Shown here in pieces: positions 25,216-37,280 of a DNA stretch of 64,000 bases (position 1 is its first letter; every line of letters starts with the position of its first letter). A model generated the notes under the pieces. The model was not told the origin of the DNA. It did not search any database and saw only the letters and a list, made by a program, of their open reading frames with translations. The stretch is from NCBI GenBank assembly GCA_013399115.1, contig VXAA01001508.1, positions 1,109,849 through 1,173,848 of the forward strand, written 5' to 3'. The DNA comes from Anseranas semipalmata. Lineage: Eukaryota; Chordata; Aves; Anseriformes; Anseranatidae. A program made the position numbers and the translations under genes.

Positions 25216-28200
25216 GCTTGAATACAAAGTAAGACAGCAAGACCCAAGTTTCTCATTGCACAGCTCCATCAAAACCCTCTGATTTATGCCACCTGAGAGT
25301 CCAACCCACTGACTGTCACGGAGCTTTGTGGTTTGACACCACCTTTGTGGTTTAACAGCACCTGGCTCAGGCGCTAGGGGCTGCAGTCCAGATAAGGATA
25401 CACAGCATGATTCCTTGCTAGGGCACAATCTCTCTATTGCTCCCAATTCCCTGGACTATTAGCTGAATATAACTGGTGGGGACTTCTGTCATTGTCAGCA
25501 GCTTTCCCATCCCCACCACCTCTCCAGACCATGCCCTCTGTCGGGTACCATGCCCAGTGCTACAAAGCGTGTCCTGAACAGGCAGATTTCCTCACCTCTA
25601 CTTATGCTGTTTTAGAGCAATCTTATGTCATATTCTAACCTATTCTGCAGGTCCCACTTCTACTAGCTCTCCCTTACGCCTTTCAGCTCTGGCTGAGTCC
25701 CTAAAAAATAAGTTTCTAAAAATCCTATTGCTTCTCACAGAAAGACTTTTTTTTTTGTTGAGAAACGGGTGAATAGAACTGTAGTATGAAGATAAAACTG
25801 AGAGGGTCAAACCCTCCTTGATTTTGATTAGCACAGGTCTTCATTTGAACCATGCAACAAGCATACTTCTTGCCTTTAACACCATCAGTCAACTGTTTGG
25901 CCCTGTACATTGATCTCAAGAAGTATCCTAAAACAGAGTAAAAGCTTAAAGGAGATGGAACAGGGCATGTAAGAACCAATATTAAGTTAGTAAGGAAAGC
26001 CTGCTTTCTAAAGTATCTTCCCTGCACTGTATTGGTTTTTGAGGCGTCATGAACAGCAGCCCTTTTCTCTGTATGCAGTTCTCTAACTTCTGAGTTTTCC
26101 ATGACTCATTGCCCCGAGCAGCAATGAATTGTCTCTGCCAGGTTGCTAGTTCTGGAGTATTAACAGAATATTGAGAATCTCATTTCTGATCTCCCTTAAA
26201 ATCTCTCGGTAAATGGATCTGGCTCAGAGAAAGGGCAAAAATAATGTGTGCAATAAAAAGGCCCCAAAAAAGGAGGTGAAAAAAAGAGAAATGAAAGAAA
26301 AAGATGGGATTTCCAGAGAGTCCTGACTGATCTCCACTTCATTATTGAAAGATTGGACTATTAAAGGGACACAGTAGGCCTGAAGGAATTGTGTGATCAT
26401 TTGTGCAAATGGTAATTTCAGTGTTCAGTCTATCATATCCATAAACATAATGTGGCTGGGACTGACATGAGTTATAGCAAATCCCTTTCCCAGGAGGCTC
26501 CATGCCACTTTGATGCAATGCCTGAGAACGCAGAGAGCTGGAAAGTAAGAGCCGCTTCCTCCTCCCGTGCTTGCTCGCTCTCAGCTGAGCTGATGGGTGA
26601 AGCCACTCCGATTACAGCAGATTTGTGGAATTAAATGGAGGAGCCATTGTGCTGACAAAGAAACTGTTCCAATTCCATAGAAGCTCATCTCTGTCTTGTA
26701 CTTACTCACTCACACAACTGAACATGCAAAATCTGTTCGGTAAATAAAGATGTGTTACTCTGGCTCAACACGCTTCTTTACTGAAGTGCTAATCCCAAGG
26801 GAACCGCATGCCAAATACTTCCCCTGCTTTACAGATGTGCTGCTTGACTATGTGCGTCCTCGCACGCTTGTAGGTGGGGAAATACATGTCCTAACATTGA
26901 GACATCACTCTTCTCCTCTTTGTGAACTCAGCAGCCAGCAGTGCAAACAGGGATTTTCAGCTGTGCCTAGTCAAGATGAACACCCTAATCTCATTGACCT
27001 TAATCTCAATCTATTCATAAGAACTGAGTATCCTCAGAGCATTGAGACCCCATCAGCAATATTGCAAATTCAATATTGCAAATGCATTAAAACACCAGTT
27101 ACGAAAACCCAGTCCCAGACAGGTATAGCCTTGACCTTAGAAAACAATCTTGCTCGGTTTCTGATCCACGCAAATGAAGCTTTCACACAGTTTCTACATT
27201 GAGATAAATATACACAAACTCCCCCAGCTTTCCAAAGGCAAAGGGCAGAAATTTACATTTTATATTCATTGGTTCTGGAAAGCTGGGGAAAACAAAAACA
27301 AAACAAAAAAACAGAAAAGATCTTTAAAATGTCACAATACTGCGTATTTATTCATATAGAAACCAAGGAATTGGATTCTTATTTGTGCAGAATTTCTGAG
27401 TAACTTCTTTTCGAAGCAGAGGGCCAACATTGTGTCAGACCATGTGGCACATGCTGCATTTGGAGCAGGGGTCTACTTGATGAGAGACAGCCTCCCTGGA
27501 TCGCAGAGAAGTGAAGCTACATGGGCTTTGCTGGGGAGTTTCTTTGATCAATGAACCCCAACAATGTTCTTTGCTCACCGATGCATTATAGACCTACAGT
27601 TCTGCTACCACTTGACTACCCCACATACCAGTTTTACTTTAGTCTCATATTAAGATCTTGAACAGTATCTAAAATATCATCCACTTCTCTGCAAGCCTTG
27701 CCCTTGATTTTTCTATCAGTTCGATTTGAAAACTTGTTTTTTTGTTTTTTAAATTTTGTTCATTTTGCTTTGGATGTTAACTTTCACAAGTTAAGAAATA
27801 ACAGGCAATTAAAAGAAAACATTTTCTTTGCTCAAGGGAGTTTGACTGCAGTAGCTAAGGGAGAGATTTGCAAACAGGCAAACATGCTTCCCATGTCCCA
27901 GGCTGCCACAGCATCGGTGGGTTTGGAGACCTTCGCCTCTGCACTTGCCTGAAATTCTCCTTTGCAATCTCTTTGGAAGGCTTGTGACTTTCAGAGACAA
28001 ATCTCTGTGTCCTGCAATGTGGCTTAGAAGACAGACCCATTACAAAGTAACAAACTGTCTTTATCCCTCAGGCCTCCCTGCAAGCGATTTCCTAATGCGG
28101 GTCTGGCTTTCTAGAGCAACCAGAAAACAATTCCTGCCTCAGCCCACGGAGAGCGGCCAGTGACATGCGAAGACATGACTGTACCACATCTCAGAGCTGC

Positions 28201-28941
28201 TCCTCGGATGACTGCAGTTTTCTGGCTGCAAACAGCAGCAGGTGGCTCCTCCAGAGAGCAGCTGCTGCAGAGAAGTTACCCTGGGATCGGGATGGGCAAC
28301 TGGTGTGGGGAGAACACAGAGGATAAGCTGCTTCTGCACGGCCTCCTGATAGCTCCAGCCAAAGCAAATCCGGGAGCAGATACAAATGAAGGACCCAGCA
28401 CAGGGTCTGATCCAAATAAGAGGACTTTCCTGGGGCCAGATCTCATGCAGCCTATGACAAGGACTGCCAGCAACCCCTATCAGCCATGAAACTGGAAAAA
28501 CAGCTTGGGCAGAGAAAGCTGCAGATCATTAGTCTGCTTTGCCTGATTGCGTGTAGTTTCTCCCTTGGCTCGGCAAAGCCAGCTCAATTCCTTTCCCTGT
28601 TAGACATTGGCCCAAATTACAGAGTTTACATCCAAACTTTACAAAGCATTAATATCTAGATGGTGGGTTATGTTTCCATCTATAATGACTTTAATTTTAT
28701 GGGAAAATAACATACATTCTAGTTTAAATGTCCTAGTTTTCAACTGCTTGGCTGGTTTCTCATCTGATTTCCTGCTGGTTTTATTCCACCAGTGTAATTT
28801 CCTGACTTGGTGGAGTAGCACCTGATCTTTGTCAGAGTAAAGGAGACCAGAACCAGGCCTCTTTTCAGCTGGACACTGTGCTGGCTTTCAGAGCCAAGGA
28901 CACAACAAACCTGAGCCTGGTGCCTCCTGGGACCCATCTTC
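25216..28941. other. Unique non-coding region
   Basis: No gene supported. It contains a short 13-bp direct duplication at 27057-27083 and A/T-rich strings. Open frames are short and overlap on both strands. Confidence 0.55.
27057..27083 (+). repeat. 13-bp direct duplication
   Basis: CAATATTGCAAAT occurs twice, separated by a single T. Each copy contains the self-complementary CAATATTG. Confidence 0.85.
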
Positions 28942-28968
28942 TGTTCCAAGAGTAAAACTCTTGGAACA
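28942..28968. repeat. Perfect 12-bp inverted repeat (hairpin)
   Basis: TGTTCCAAGAGT is followed by a three-base AAA loop and its exact reverse complement ACTCTTGGAACA. The 27-base palindrome would fold into a tight hairpin as single-stranded DNA or RNA. It has no U-run after it, so it is not a terminator, and it is shorter than a typical microRNA precursor. Confidence 0.9.
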
Positions 28969-30640
28969 CATTTCCTATGTTTGAAGACCAAAATCTACCT
29001 TTAGCTGACTCCCTTGCACATAGGAAACCAGGCAGGTTTTTTCCGTTTTGTTATTTAAATGCTCAATGGATGAAAACAAAGCTGTTCTGCAAGATGAATT
29101 TCAGCTCCCAGAGACGAATTCTGCCACCTTTGCATAACACCATGAAAACAAGGGTTGGGAACAGGGATTGTTGCTATAAACTACAGTGTCATTAATGGGC
29201 GACTCTGTAATAGTCAGGTGTATTTATAAATCAGGAACAACTTTCCCAGCAAGACTACTTTCCATCACCTCCCACTGCATTATTGTTCCCTGCCAAATCT
29301 GTCAGCTCACACTTGCATTGTTAATTAAGTGAACCACTCGAGGCAGGTGAACAGTGAGGAAACAACCCGTAATTTTCCCTGTGATCATTTCTCTCTTTGG
29401 GTCTCTGCACTTGGCTGCCTTCTTTCCACATGACCTGCCTTCTCCCCAGCACAGAGGTAAGCCCATGAAATGCACCTGTGGGGAGAAAGAGGCAGCAAAT
29501 CGGGGAGAGAGAAAGGACAAAATTTGCTGAAAGCCTCATCTGTAGCTTTCAGCATCTCAGGCAAATCCTATTACTGCCTTCAAGGGGGGGGTGGAAATGC
29601 TGCAAGTAAGAGAATCGACAGAAAAAACACTTCTTTCCACTTCCCTCCTTCCTTGCCTCTTCAATGTTCCCCCCTGTTCCTTCCTTCCTTTGCTTGCTTA
29701 GGAAATTGCAGCACCACCAAAATCCACAGGCAGCTTCAGCTCCTTCCCCTCTCTCTTGACCTTTTCACAGTTCTAAGGGTTATTTAATGAGCTAAGAAAA
29801 ATAATGCCGTTAATGGCAGAATCCCGGGAAGGGCAGCATTACTGAGCTTCCCTCTCCTCCTCCTCACCCTCACTGGAGGCCTTGTCACCTTCAAACCTCC
29901 ACTTCCAGCTTTCTTTCTGGAGTACTTTAAAATGTCTTCAAATTAGTACCACTTTATGAAATGGAGAAAGAGATTAGCAAGAGGCCTAGAAAGGGGCATT
30001 TAAATGTTGTACTCTGAAAAACATAGTTGCAGAGGTTTGATCTTCACATGCTACTGAGAATGAAGAGTAATTTCTTTACAATTGGGATATAAAAACTAGT
30101 GTACAGCTGAAGACCTGCTAATGCAGTCACACTATTATATCTCATAAAGAAGGCCACAAAACACTGTAAAATAGTGAGGGGATGGGATAACAATCCCAGA
30201 AGATCCAGACAGCTTCACCCGTGGTAGAAAAGAACCCATCAATCTACGCAAAATTAAGAAAATTTGTTGTAATAAATCTAGACTCAATTTCAAAGGGCTG
30301 GAAGTCAATAATCCTGCCTCTTCTCCAACAGAGACAAAACCTACTGCCCACAGGCACTATGCACAACTCATCTTTCTTCCCCGAATTAAACTTCCCACCT
30401 GAGACCGTGTTATAATTCGACATAGAATCCAGAGGCTGTACATGGTTGTGAAGATAAAGCCAAGTACAGCTTGGCAGCATAACTCTCCTTTTGAAATATT
30501 TTTGGGCCTTAAATGCAAGCAAAAGGATGCTGTAAGGGTATCTAAAATCCTATCGGTATGTAGGAACTTTGAAATATCACACTGGTCTAAAACAGAATCG
30601 GGTCTTCAAACCTTTGCTCTGGCAGGTGGTCATTCTTAAT
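28969..30640. other. Unique non-coding region
   Basis: No gene supported. A strong 3' splice-like site at 29420-29448 is followed after only seven bases by GTAAGC, too close to form an exon. No transposon was recognised. Confidence 0.5.
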
Positions 30641-30930
30641 CATTCTTCATCTAGCAATTAATTGGTCCTTTCCACTTGGAGGTTCACCCATCATATTTTA
30701 GGGACTTAACCAGGTACCAGCTTTAGGTACTAGTTACCTTGGACCTCAGGCCAATGCAAGGGAAACATCTCCAAGATGATTCAACGCACCTAAGATTTGA
30801 GTCACAGTCTGGAGGAGGCTCTTTACATTAATTATAGGGGAGTCTAGTATGACTAAATCCCTAAGGTAGGTACCTTCATCAAATGTCTAAAGTTAGGTGG
30901 GATGAATCTCAAGTTTTCTCCACTCTTGAA
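30640..30930. mobile_element. Possible old LTR-like interspersed repeat
   Basis: The stretch holds repeated TAGGTAC, CTTTAGGTACTAG, CCTAAGGTAGGTACC and CTAAAGTTAGGTGGG words. These are typical of an old amniote repeat rich in TAGGTGCCTA-like words, often LTR-derived. The match is by style only; neither ends nor a target duplication could be defined. The element, if real, is heavily diverged. Confidence 0.3.
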
Positions 30931-31219
30931 AGGCTTTGGAGAAGAGCTCTCTCTTCTGACTTGGAGAAGTCAGAATGCCTACATTTTTCAGCTTAAATTT
31001 AATCATGGCTAGTTGACATTCATTTGTTCTTGTGTCAGTGCTACCCTTGAGCTTGACAAATTGTCTCCTTCCCTGGCATTTTGAATCTTTCTATTCCCCT
31101 TACCCTCCACAAACCCCTCACTTGTTTAACAACAGCACTTATTTATTTCTTTCAAAAACTAAATTCTTTGACTCCCCATCCACTTGATTATCCCATCAGT
31201 CCTTCCCAGAACCTGCTCT

Positions 31220-32060
31220 TCTCTGAAATAGTCTACATTGGACAAGGATGGCTAGAACTGTACTTAGCATTACAGTTGAAGGTGTACCGGGTACTCAGAC
31301 AATAATATATCTGCTTTTCTCTTGCTTTATTAGACATATGATGCATGAGGTATCTTAAAATTTGCCTTTTCCATAGTTCCACCACATACTGATGCCTCAG
31401 TGGTCTTTTCTAAGGTGATCTAACATATCCAGATATTTCTCTGTCTCAATAAACATTGTTTTCCTACAGAGATCAGTGTTCACTTGTCCAACGCTTATCA
31501 GTACCCCAGCACAAACAAATTCCAATCAGTTTACACCAGCTTTATCCAATATCACTTGTCACGGGTATTTTGTGACAATTTCCATCATTAGTGAAAATAT
31601 GAAACTGGATCAGGCAGGACTGGCCCTTGAACAATTTTATTACTAACCACCCCCACTGAAATACTTCCCCCTCTTGGAGAACTCATCTCTTTTGGTAGCA
31701 CTCTTCTGATCCGATTTAACTTCATTTTACCTACCTATGTCTCAACGAGTATTTCTCATATTGCATCTATCAAATGTTTCTAGCTTATTTGGATTCAGAC
31801 CTAAAGTACAACAACAAGCTAGAAAATAGTTACCTTCTCAAAGCAAGATACCACATTATTCTTTCACGGTGTTTTCTTGGAGAAAGAGGTGTGATCCACC
31901 TTACACTGTTTTAATTATTTTTGTCTTTCAAAGTTGTTTTTTCATACTAGAGAGGTGACACTAATAGACTTATAAATGCCTTGATCACTTTTTTCCTCTA
32001 AAATACAAATGCCATGCTTATAATTCTTCTATCATATAGTATCAACATGCTACTGAACCA
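31220..32060 (-). mobile_element. Ancient CR1-like LINE fragment, antisense
   Basis: Read on the minus strand, this is a decayed piece of a CR1/L3-type LINE ORF2. The clearest remnant is the peptide FHIFTNDGN at about 31578-31604, which corresponds to the FNIFINDLDDG block just before the catalytic FADD motif of CR1 reverse transcriptase. Next to it GGGCCAGTCCTGCCTGATCC (minus strand) matches the GPVL box. On the plus strand, AATTTGCCTTTTCCATAG, TTACCTTCTCAAAGCAAG and TTGATCACTTTTTTCC follow in the order expected for an antisense element whose 3' side is at the left. Many stops and frameshifts are present, so it is inactive. The ends are approximate and the exact family is not assigned. Confidence 0.5.
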
Positions 32061-32378
32061 ACATTCTATAAAACAGCCCTTTCAGGTATCAGAAATAAAA
32101 GCAATTTGTTCCTCTCATTATCATTATATCAAGCAGTTTGAATTTTACTCCTACCTCAGCCATAATAATTTAAACGTCCATACACTCCTTCCCATTCGTG
32201 TACTGCCTTTATGTCATGGTTATTATCAACATCCTTATTGAAATTGAAAGAAAAATATTCGTTTTGAGGACAAACACAGATTACTTTTAAACTTGGTCTC
32301 ATTCTTCCTTCATGGTGTCAGTATTTCTTCTCTCATTAGATTGTCCTTACTTCTGTGGGTAAGGAATTTCTACTGTTT

Positions 32379-32425
32379 GTTTTAATTTCCTCTGCAAAGA
32401 ATTTCCTTTGCAAGGAAATTAAAAC
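32379..32425. repeat. Near-perfect 20-bp-stem hairpin
   Basis: The left arm GTTTTAATTTCCT plus TGCAAAG, separated by one unpaired C, pairs exactly with CTTTGCA plus AGGAAATTAAAAC, leaving a six-base loop. The result is a 47-base hairpin with 20 base pairs and a single bulge. It lies just right of the ancient CR1-like fragment, and whether it belongs to that element is unclear. It is shorter than the usual 30-bp-plus stem of a microRNA precursor. Confidence 0.85.
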
Positions 32426-32695
32426 CTTGACATTTTGCAATTCTCACTTTATCCCCACAGCTCATCTGAGATGTTGTTCTCATTGCTGATCAGTCCCTGT
32501 CTTTATAGGTCTACTCATAACCCAAGTGGGTATCTGGAAACCTTTGATTCTTCCATTGTCACAGGACATTTATCCTTTTGACTTTCTGAATCCACCTAGT
32601 TGTCTGATGGCTTTAATCTAGAGAATTACACAATAGATAGAGCCTTTATCCTAGCATCTCCAGCCATTTCCCTTGTGTTAATGTAATCAGGCACA

Positions 32696-32711
32696 ATATA
32701 TATATATATAA
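32696..32711 (+). repeat. (TA)n microsatellite followed by A-run
   Basis: Seven to eight TA units run directly into a short poly(A). A likely variable site. Confidence 0.85.
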
Positions 32712-35180
32712 AAAAAATTAATAGAGTTGTTTCTAGGATTAGGAGAATGATCTTATGACTCAGAACTTTCAGGAAAAAAAAAAAAAAGTTACTCACTAAT
32801 GAGAAGTCCACGTGCGGCCCAGGGTGTTGAAGGGAGCTGGAGTCATTTCTCCAGTATACCCAAAGGATGTATGCTGTAACACGGGTCAAGTTTATCTGGA
32901 AAACATATTTTTGAATATTGAGGTCAGACTCATTCCTCTAAAGGGAAGCCAGCAGAAAGAATTTGTCCATGAGTTATGTAAGTTTACCCAAAATACATTT
33001 TGAGCATGTAAAGCTGAGAATGGCTTTTTTCCTAGTGTTCTGCACAAAGATGGCTTTTACTTTAGTAGATAAAGCCATGTCTTGTCTCATGATCTTAAAC
33101 TGAAACGCACATACAAAAGTCTAGATTTAGCTGGTGTTATCAGTGGGGAAAAATCTGTGATCTAATTCAATTTTAATTCAGGCCTTATGGATCTGAATTC
33201 CCACTTGCTTTTATACTTTGAAGGTGAGTACCTTTCAACGTCAGACTGTGCAGAGGTCAGCCAGCTTGCTGCCTGGATAAGCCATTTCACTTTGCCCTCC
33301 AGTACCTCCACCAAACCCATTAATTTAGCATCGAGTATTTCAGAATATGAATACTATTGAGCAGGGACATCACCCTTCAGCCCCTTTCATTTTTGTGTTT
33401 CCTGAATTCCTCTGTTGAATACTTTTACTGGATATTAAGAATATGCATTGTCACTCATTCTGGACAATTTCCTTTCTATTAAATGTACTAATGCAGAGCA
33501 TCTGCTAGCATATACATAACTGTTCCACAAAGACTGGGGACTTTAAGGACTGCCGGATGACTGGAGCTGAATTACCTAGGGGTTCCTTCTCCTTGAATTA
33601 TTCTACTATGAAATTCTCATCTGCAGGCTGCAAAGGGGAAACGACAGAGAGAAAAGAAACAGCTTCTCTCTGTCTAAACTTTCTGAGGAGCCTGTCGTGC
33701 TAAGTACTGGCTTGTCTCCTCTCGTTTGCGTTAACAGTGTCTAAATCACTCTTTCAACTCACTGCCTTCCACACGAGGAGCTGAGGCAGCAGCACAAATG
33801 GATCCTTAAGTACAAGGGGCTGGAGTGAGCTATTTCCATATGTACTTGGAAATGAAAAAAAAAAAAAAGTACTTTTAGCTTCAGGTTTCTATCTCTCACT
33901 TCCATTAATGCAAGCCTAGGAATCACTTAGCTTTTTATTTTGGTATTAAACACATCTCAAAATAAGTTAAAAATTGATCTGAATGTTAATATCAAATAAT
34001 TACTACCTGGGGATGAACTTGGTTTCCATCACTGGTGACCACCTGAGATGTCAGCACTGCAGCTCCCACAGACCTTGCTCCAGGCTCAGAGAGAGCAGGG
34101 CTGTGGGCACAGGTAAGCAGCCCAGGACCTGAGCACAGCAGGATGTCAGCTGGCTCTTAAAATGTTTGCTCCAGGAATAAGGTACACCTGCAAGAGGCTG
34201 CTATTGACTTTACCTTTGGTGCAATCGGTGGATGAGTGTAAAGAGCAAAAGCTGTGTCCTCCACGGCTGACAGCTCCAAATTCTTTCACCCATTTCCCAT
34301 TAGCAGGGAAGAAGAAAGCCATGAATGGGTGTGCAGCAGAGTTTGGGGCTTTAATCTGGCCAATAAGTTGATCCAGCTGGACTCGAACAATAGCAAGGCA
34401 AAGCAAAACCAGTCTTTGGCTCTTGCAGCCCTAGGTGCTCTGTGCTACAGCTCTGTTTCTGTGTGCCCGTTGCTGCTGGAAGCTCTACCTTTGTAGTGTT
34501 ACAGTCACCAAAAAGGAGACTAAGGCCGCCTACGGGCTCTCTTGCTAAAATTGCTTTCATTTAGAACTATTTATCAGCATTTTCACACCATTTTTCAACC
34601 ACTCTCCTCAGCAGCTCTGTGCAATGCAAATACCTCCGAGTCATCACTGCAAGCCTAAAGAGCCCAGCCTGATAAAATATAACACGAGGCAGGGAAATTC
34701 AATTACAACAGACTGGCTGTGCTAGCCCCAGATTTTTGCTGTGCTTCAAAGCGGAGGGATAACAGGTAGACAGATTTTCTAGACGTGTGTGCAATCGCTC
34801 TTGCTGCTGATCTCTCAGAGGCAAAGTGATAGGCAGGTTCACTCAAGACTGGGAGAATTTAATTTGTGTAATGTGACCCACTGCAGAAACTGGAACTTCA
34901 TTGGAACCACCTAAACTTGGTTTTGAGGATGTACATTAGGCAAATTTCACCCCTAAATCCAGCTCAAAGTGTTCAGAGTTTAAGTTTGAGACATTTCTTT
35001 GATTTGAGGGTGGAATGATTTAAAATATCTTCAGCCACAGCACCAGGGCAAGTAGGGAAATTTGTACATCTGCCTTATCAGCCATTACACTCAGGTAAGT
35101 AGAAGTCACAGGTTCTCTGTGCATATTTCTCTGCATATGTGAAATTAATCCCAGCAAGTTGAAGACCAGATAGAAGAATT

Positions 35181-35194
35181 ATTCAATATTGAAT
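35181..35194. repeat. 14-bp perfect palindrome
   Basis: ATTCAATATTGAAT is fully self-complementary. It is short and AT-rich and could be coincidental. Confidence 0.8.
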
Positions 35195-35490
35195 CAGCAA
35201 TATGTATTAGCAGGATCTGATCAGCCCTCCGACCATATACTGTTCCCTCACGAACAGGCAGGAGGCTTACTCCATTACCATTGCATTCCAGTATATGTAA
35301 GACAGTGTAAAGAAATTCTAGAGCAGAGTGGTGGTTCTGGTGTAGTCTCCAAAATATGCAAAGACTCTCTTGTGGTACTTGCCTCCTTCAGGACCTACAC
35401 TGTGCAGCAAGAACAGAACTGTTACCATATTAACATATTTCTTTAAAACACAGTACAGTCCTGTGGTGCACTTCAGAAATCTTTTCTGAC

Positions 35491-35526
35491 TATACACATA
35501 CATATGTACGCATACATACATACATT
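35491..35526 (+). repeat. (CATA)n imperfect microsatellite
   Basis: ACATACATA-type units with two interruptions span about 36 bases, ending in three clean CATA copies before a T-run. Confidence 0.8.
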
Positions 35527-35698
35527 TTTTTCTGTCCTGTGAGTAATTATTTTTGTTCCAACAAAATCAGAACAAGCAGAGCAGCTACAAATATCTCAGA
35601 AGCTTTTAGAGAGCAGGCAGCAGCCCACACACCAAGCTGCTCAAAGGGAAAAACCTGACACGATGAAATTCAGATGCATCAGCCTGGTAGAGGAGCGC

Positions 35699-35731
35699 GG
35701 CCTGGGCCCGGGCCTAGGCCTGGGCCTGGGG
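35699..35731 (+). repeat. GGCCTG hexamer repeat with nested palindromes
   Basis: Five imperfect GGCCTG/GGCCCG units stand in a row. Within them GGCCCGGGCC and GGCCTAGGCC are perfect 10-bp palindromes. It is a short, extremely GC-rich array that ends in a run of six Gs. Confidence 0.8.
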
Positions 35732-36235
35732 GGCTGAAGCCAGGAGGCACCACACCTCCTGCCAGGGTCTCCAGCACCTCCAGCCCTGCGTCCCCAACAG
35801 CGGCTGGAGGTGGCTGAGGCCCTCCCCACATCCCTGCACTGCAATGGCAAATACGGGGAAGGGCAACAAGTGGGAAAACAGCATTTGGCTTCCAGGCTGT
35901 GAAGAGAAGGAGCTGGCAGCATTCGCCTCACAGGCGTGCGCTCAGGATAACGCTGAGAGTGTGCATTGCGCCTGCTGCTGTGGGACCAAGCGGTTAGCAG
36001 CCTCTAGCCTAGAGACATATAAACCAAAGTCCCTGCGATGTTTCAGCAGCACATCCAAGAAGCTGTAGCATATTACAGCAGCAAACCCTCCAGCACTAAT
36101 ATATATCTGTAACAGCACAGGTTCCAGGACCCAGGAACCTCCTCTGCTGGGCCATGCGCTCCTCAACTCTGCTTTATCACCAAACACAGCCAAGAATCTC
36201 TGACTTAGAAACATCTGTGAGCAACCCGTGCTTAC

Positions 36236-36290
36236 CTGGAGCTCCCGAGCCAAGCCACACATATAGTTTGTTAATTCTGAGCATCCCTTC
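36236..36290 (-). other. Weak candidate exon, minus strand
   Basis: On the minus strand an AG after GACTTTGCACTTC opens a 55-base stretch that ends in CTCCAG followed by GTAAGCA, a good donor. It is open in the frame reading KGCSELTNYMCGLARELQ. The upstream polypyrimidine signal is only moderate and no family is recognised. Pairs like this occur by chance in a window of this size. Confidence 0.12.
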
Positions 36291-36900
36291 CTGAAGTGCA
36301 AAGTCTTATTACGACTATCTATTACCTTGGGTAAATATTGGAACAATGGCATTCAGAACACAATGCATCGGGATGCAAATACATTCAGCCTCGAGCCCTA
36401 AGGATCCTACCGAATCGTTACGCTGCAAAACTCCTCTTGGAGTCCGTGGTGATGCAAGGAATTAACGTGGCCTCATCTGCAGAGACTGAAGGACACCAAG
36501 GTGTGGCTGCATTGCCTGTGTGTGACAGGGCTCAACCGTCTGCTTAATTTTAGGCTGGTGCTTAATGCCCACAAAGTTTGCACAAAAGTGCTTTTATAAG
36601 AGGTGTTTTCCTGTCCTGAATGCCAATGCACTTGTAGCTACATAAAATCAATATCAGTGAGAGGAGGGAATCCTCTATGGGGAGAAGAGTCTTGGAAAAG
36701 CAGACATAAAGGATCCATTGCCTCATGCTAATATTCCACTTTGGAAAGCCAATTTATTATCCCTAAGGATTTGGATATGGGAAAGCAGTTGTTTGAATAG
36801 ATGTGTGGGAGGGAAGACACACACATGAACTCTCTCACACAGGATATTGATTCAAACTGTATTTATGATTCTTCAGACCTCTAAGAAATTGATTTTAGAC

Positions 36901-36928
36901 TATTCTCCCTCTCTCTGTCTCTCTCCAG
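36901..36928 (+). repeat. CT-rich microsatellite
   Basis: Imperfect CT repeats (CCCTCTCTCTGTCTCTCTCC) on the plus strand. Confidence 0.75.
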
Positions 36929-37261
36929 CTGAAAATCAAAGCTCAGTGTAGGATCCCTAAAAGAACGTTTCTGATAGGAAAAAAAAAAGTTTATCTGGAA
37001 AAAAAAAATAAAGCCCAAGAAACCTGTGGATTTGGTGTTCAATATTCTGTCAACTGTCTTTTCAAAGAAACAGAAAACTTAGAAATAACATTGAAAAATA
37101 AACAAGCAAACAAACACAGCTCTACTTCTTTCTTTCTTTCCTTTTCAAGGAAAGGATTATACTTATTTTCAGGAAGTTCAAATGACAACTTAAGTTTGCA
37201 ATTCTTCATTCTCTCTCACCAAAATTTTCCCCTGGATTTCAGTATTCTCATTAAGGATTTT

Positions 37262-37280
37262 ACTTATTGATTGATTGATT
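37262..37280 (+). repeat. (TTGA)n short microsatellite
   Basis: ATTGATTGATTGATTTAT contains three TTGA units followed by an AT-rich string. Confidence 0.75.

Noticed and set aside
24910..25221. 103-codon frame rich in K, R and E resembling a coiled coil
   Set aside because: The charged peptide is produced by the polypurine tract, and there are no splice signals or homology.
33182..33223. 42-base stretch between an acceptor-like and a GTGAGT donor site
   Set aside because: The acceptor has a weak pyrimidine tract, and no flanking exon could be found.
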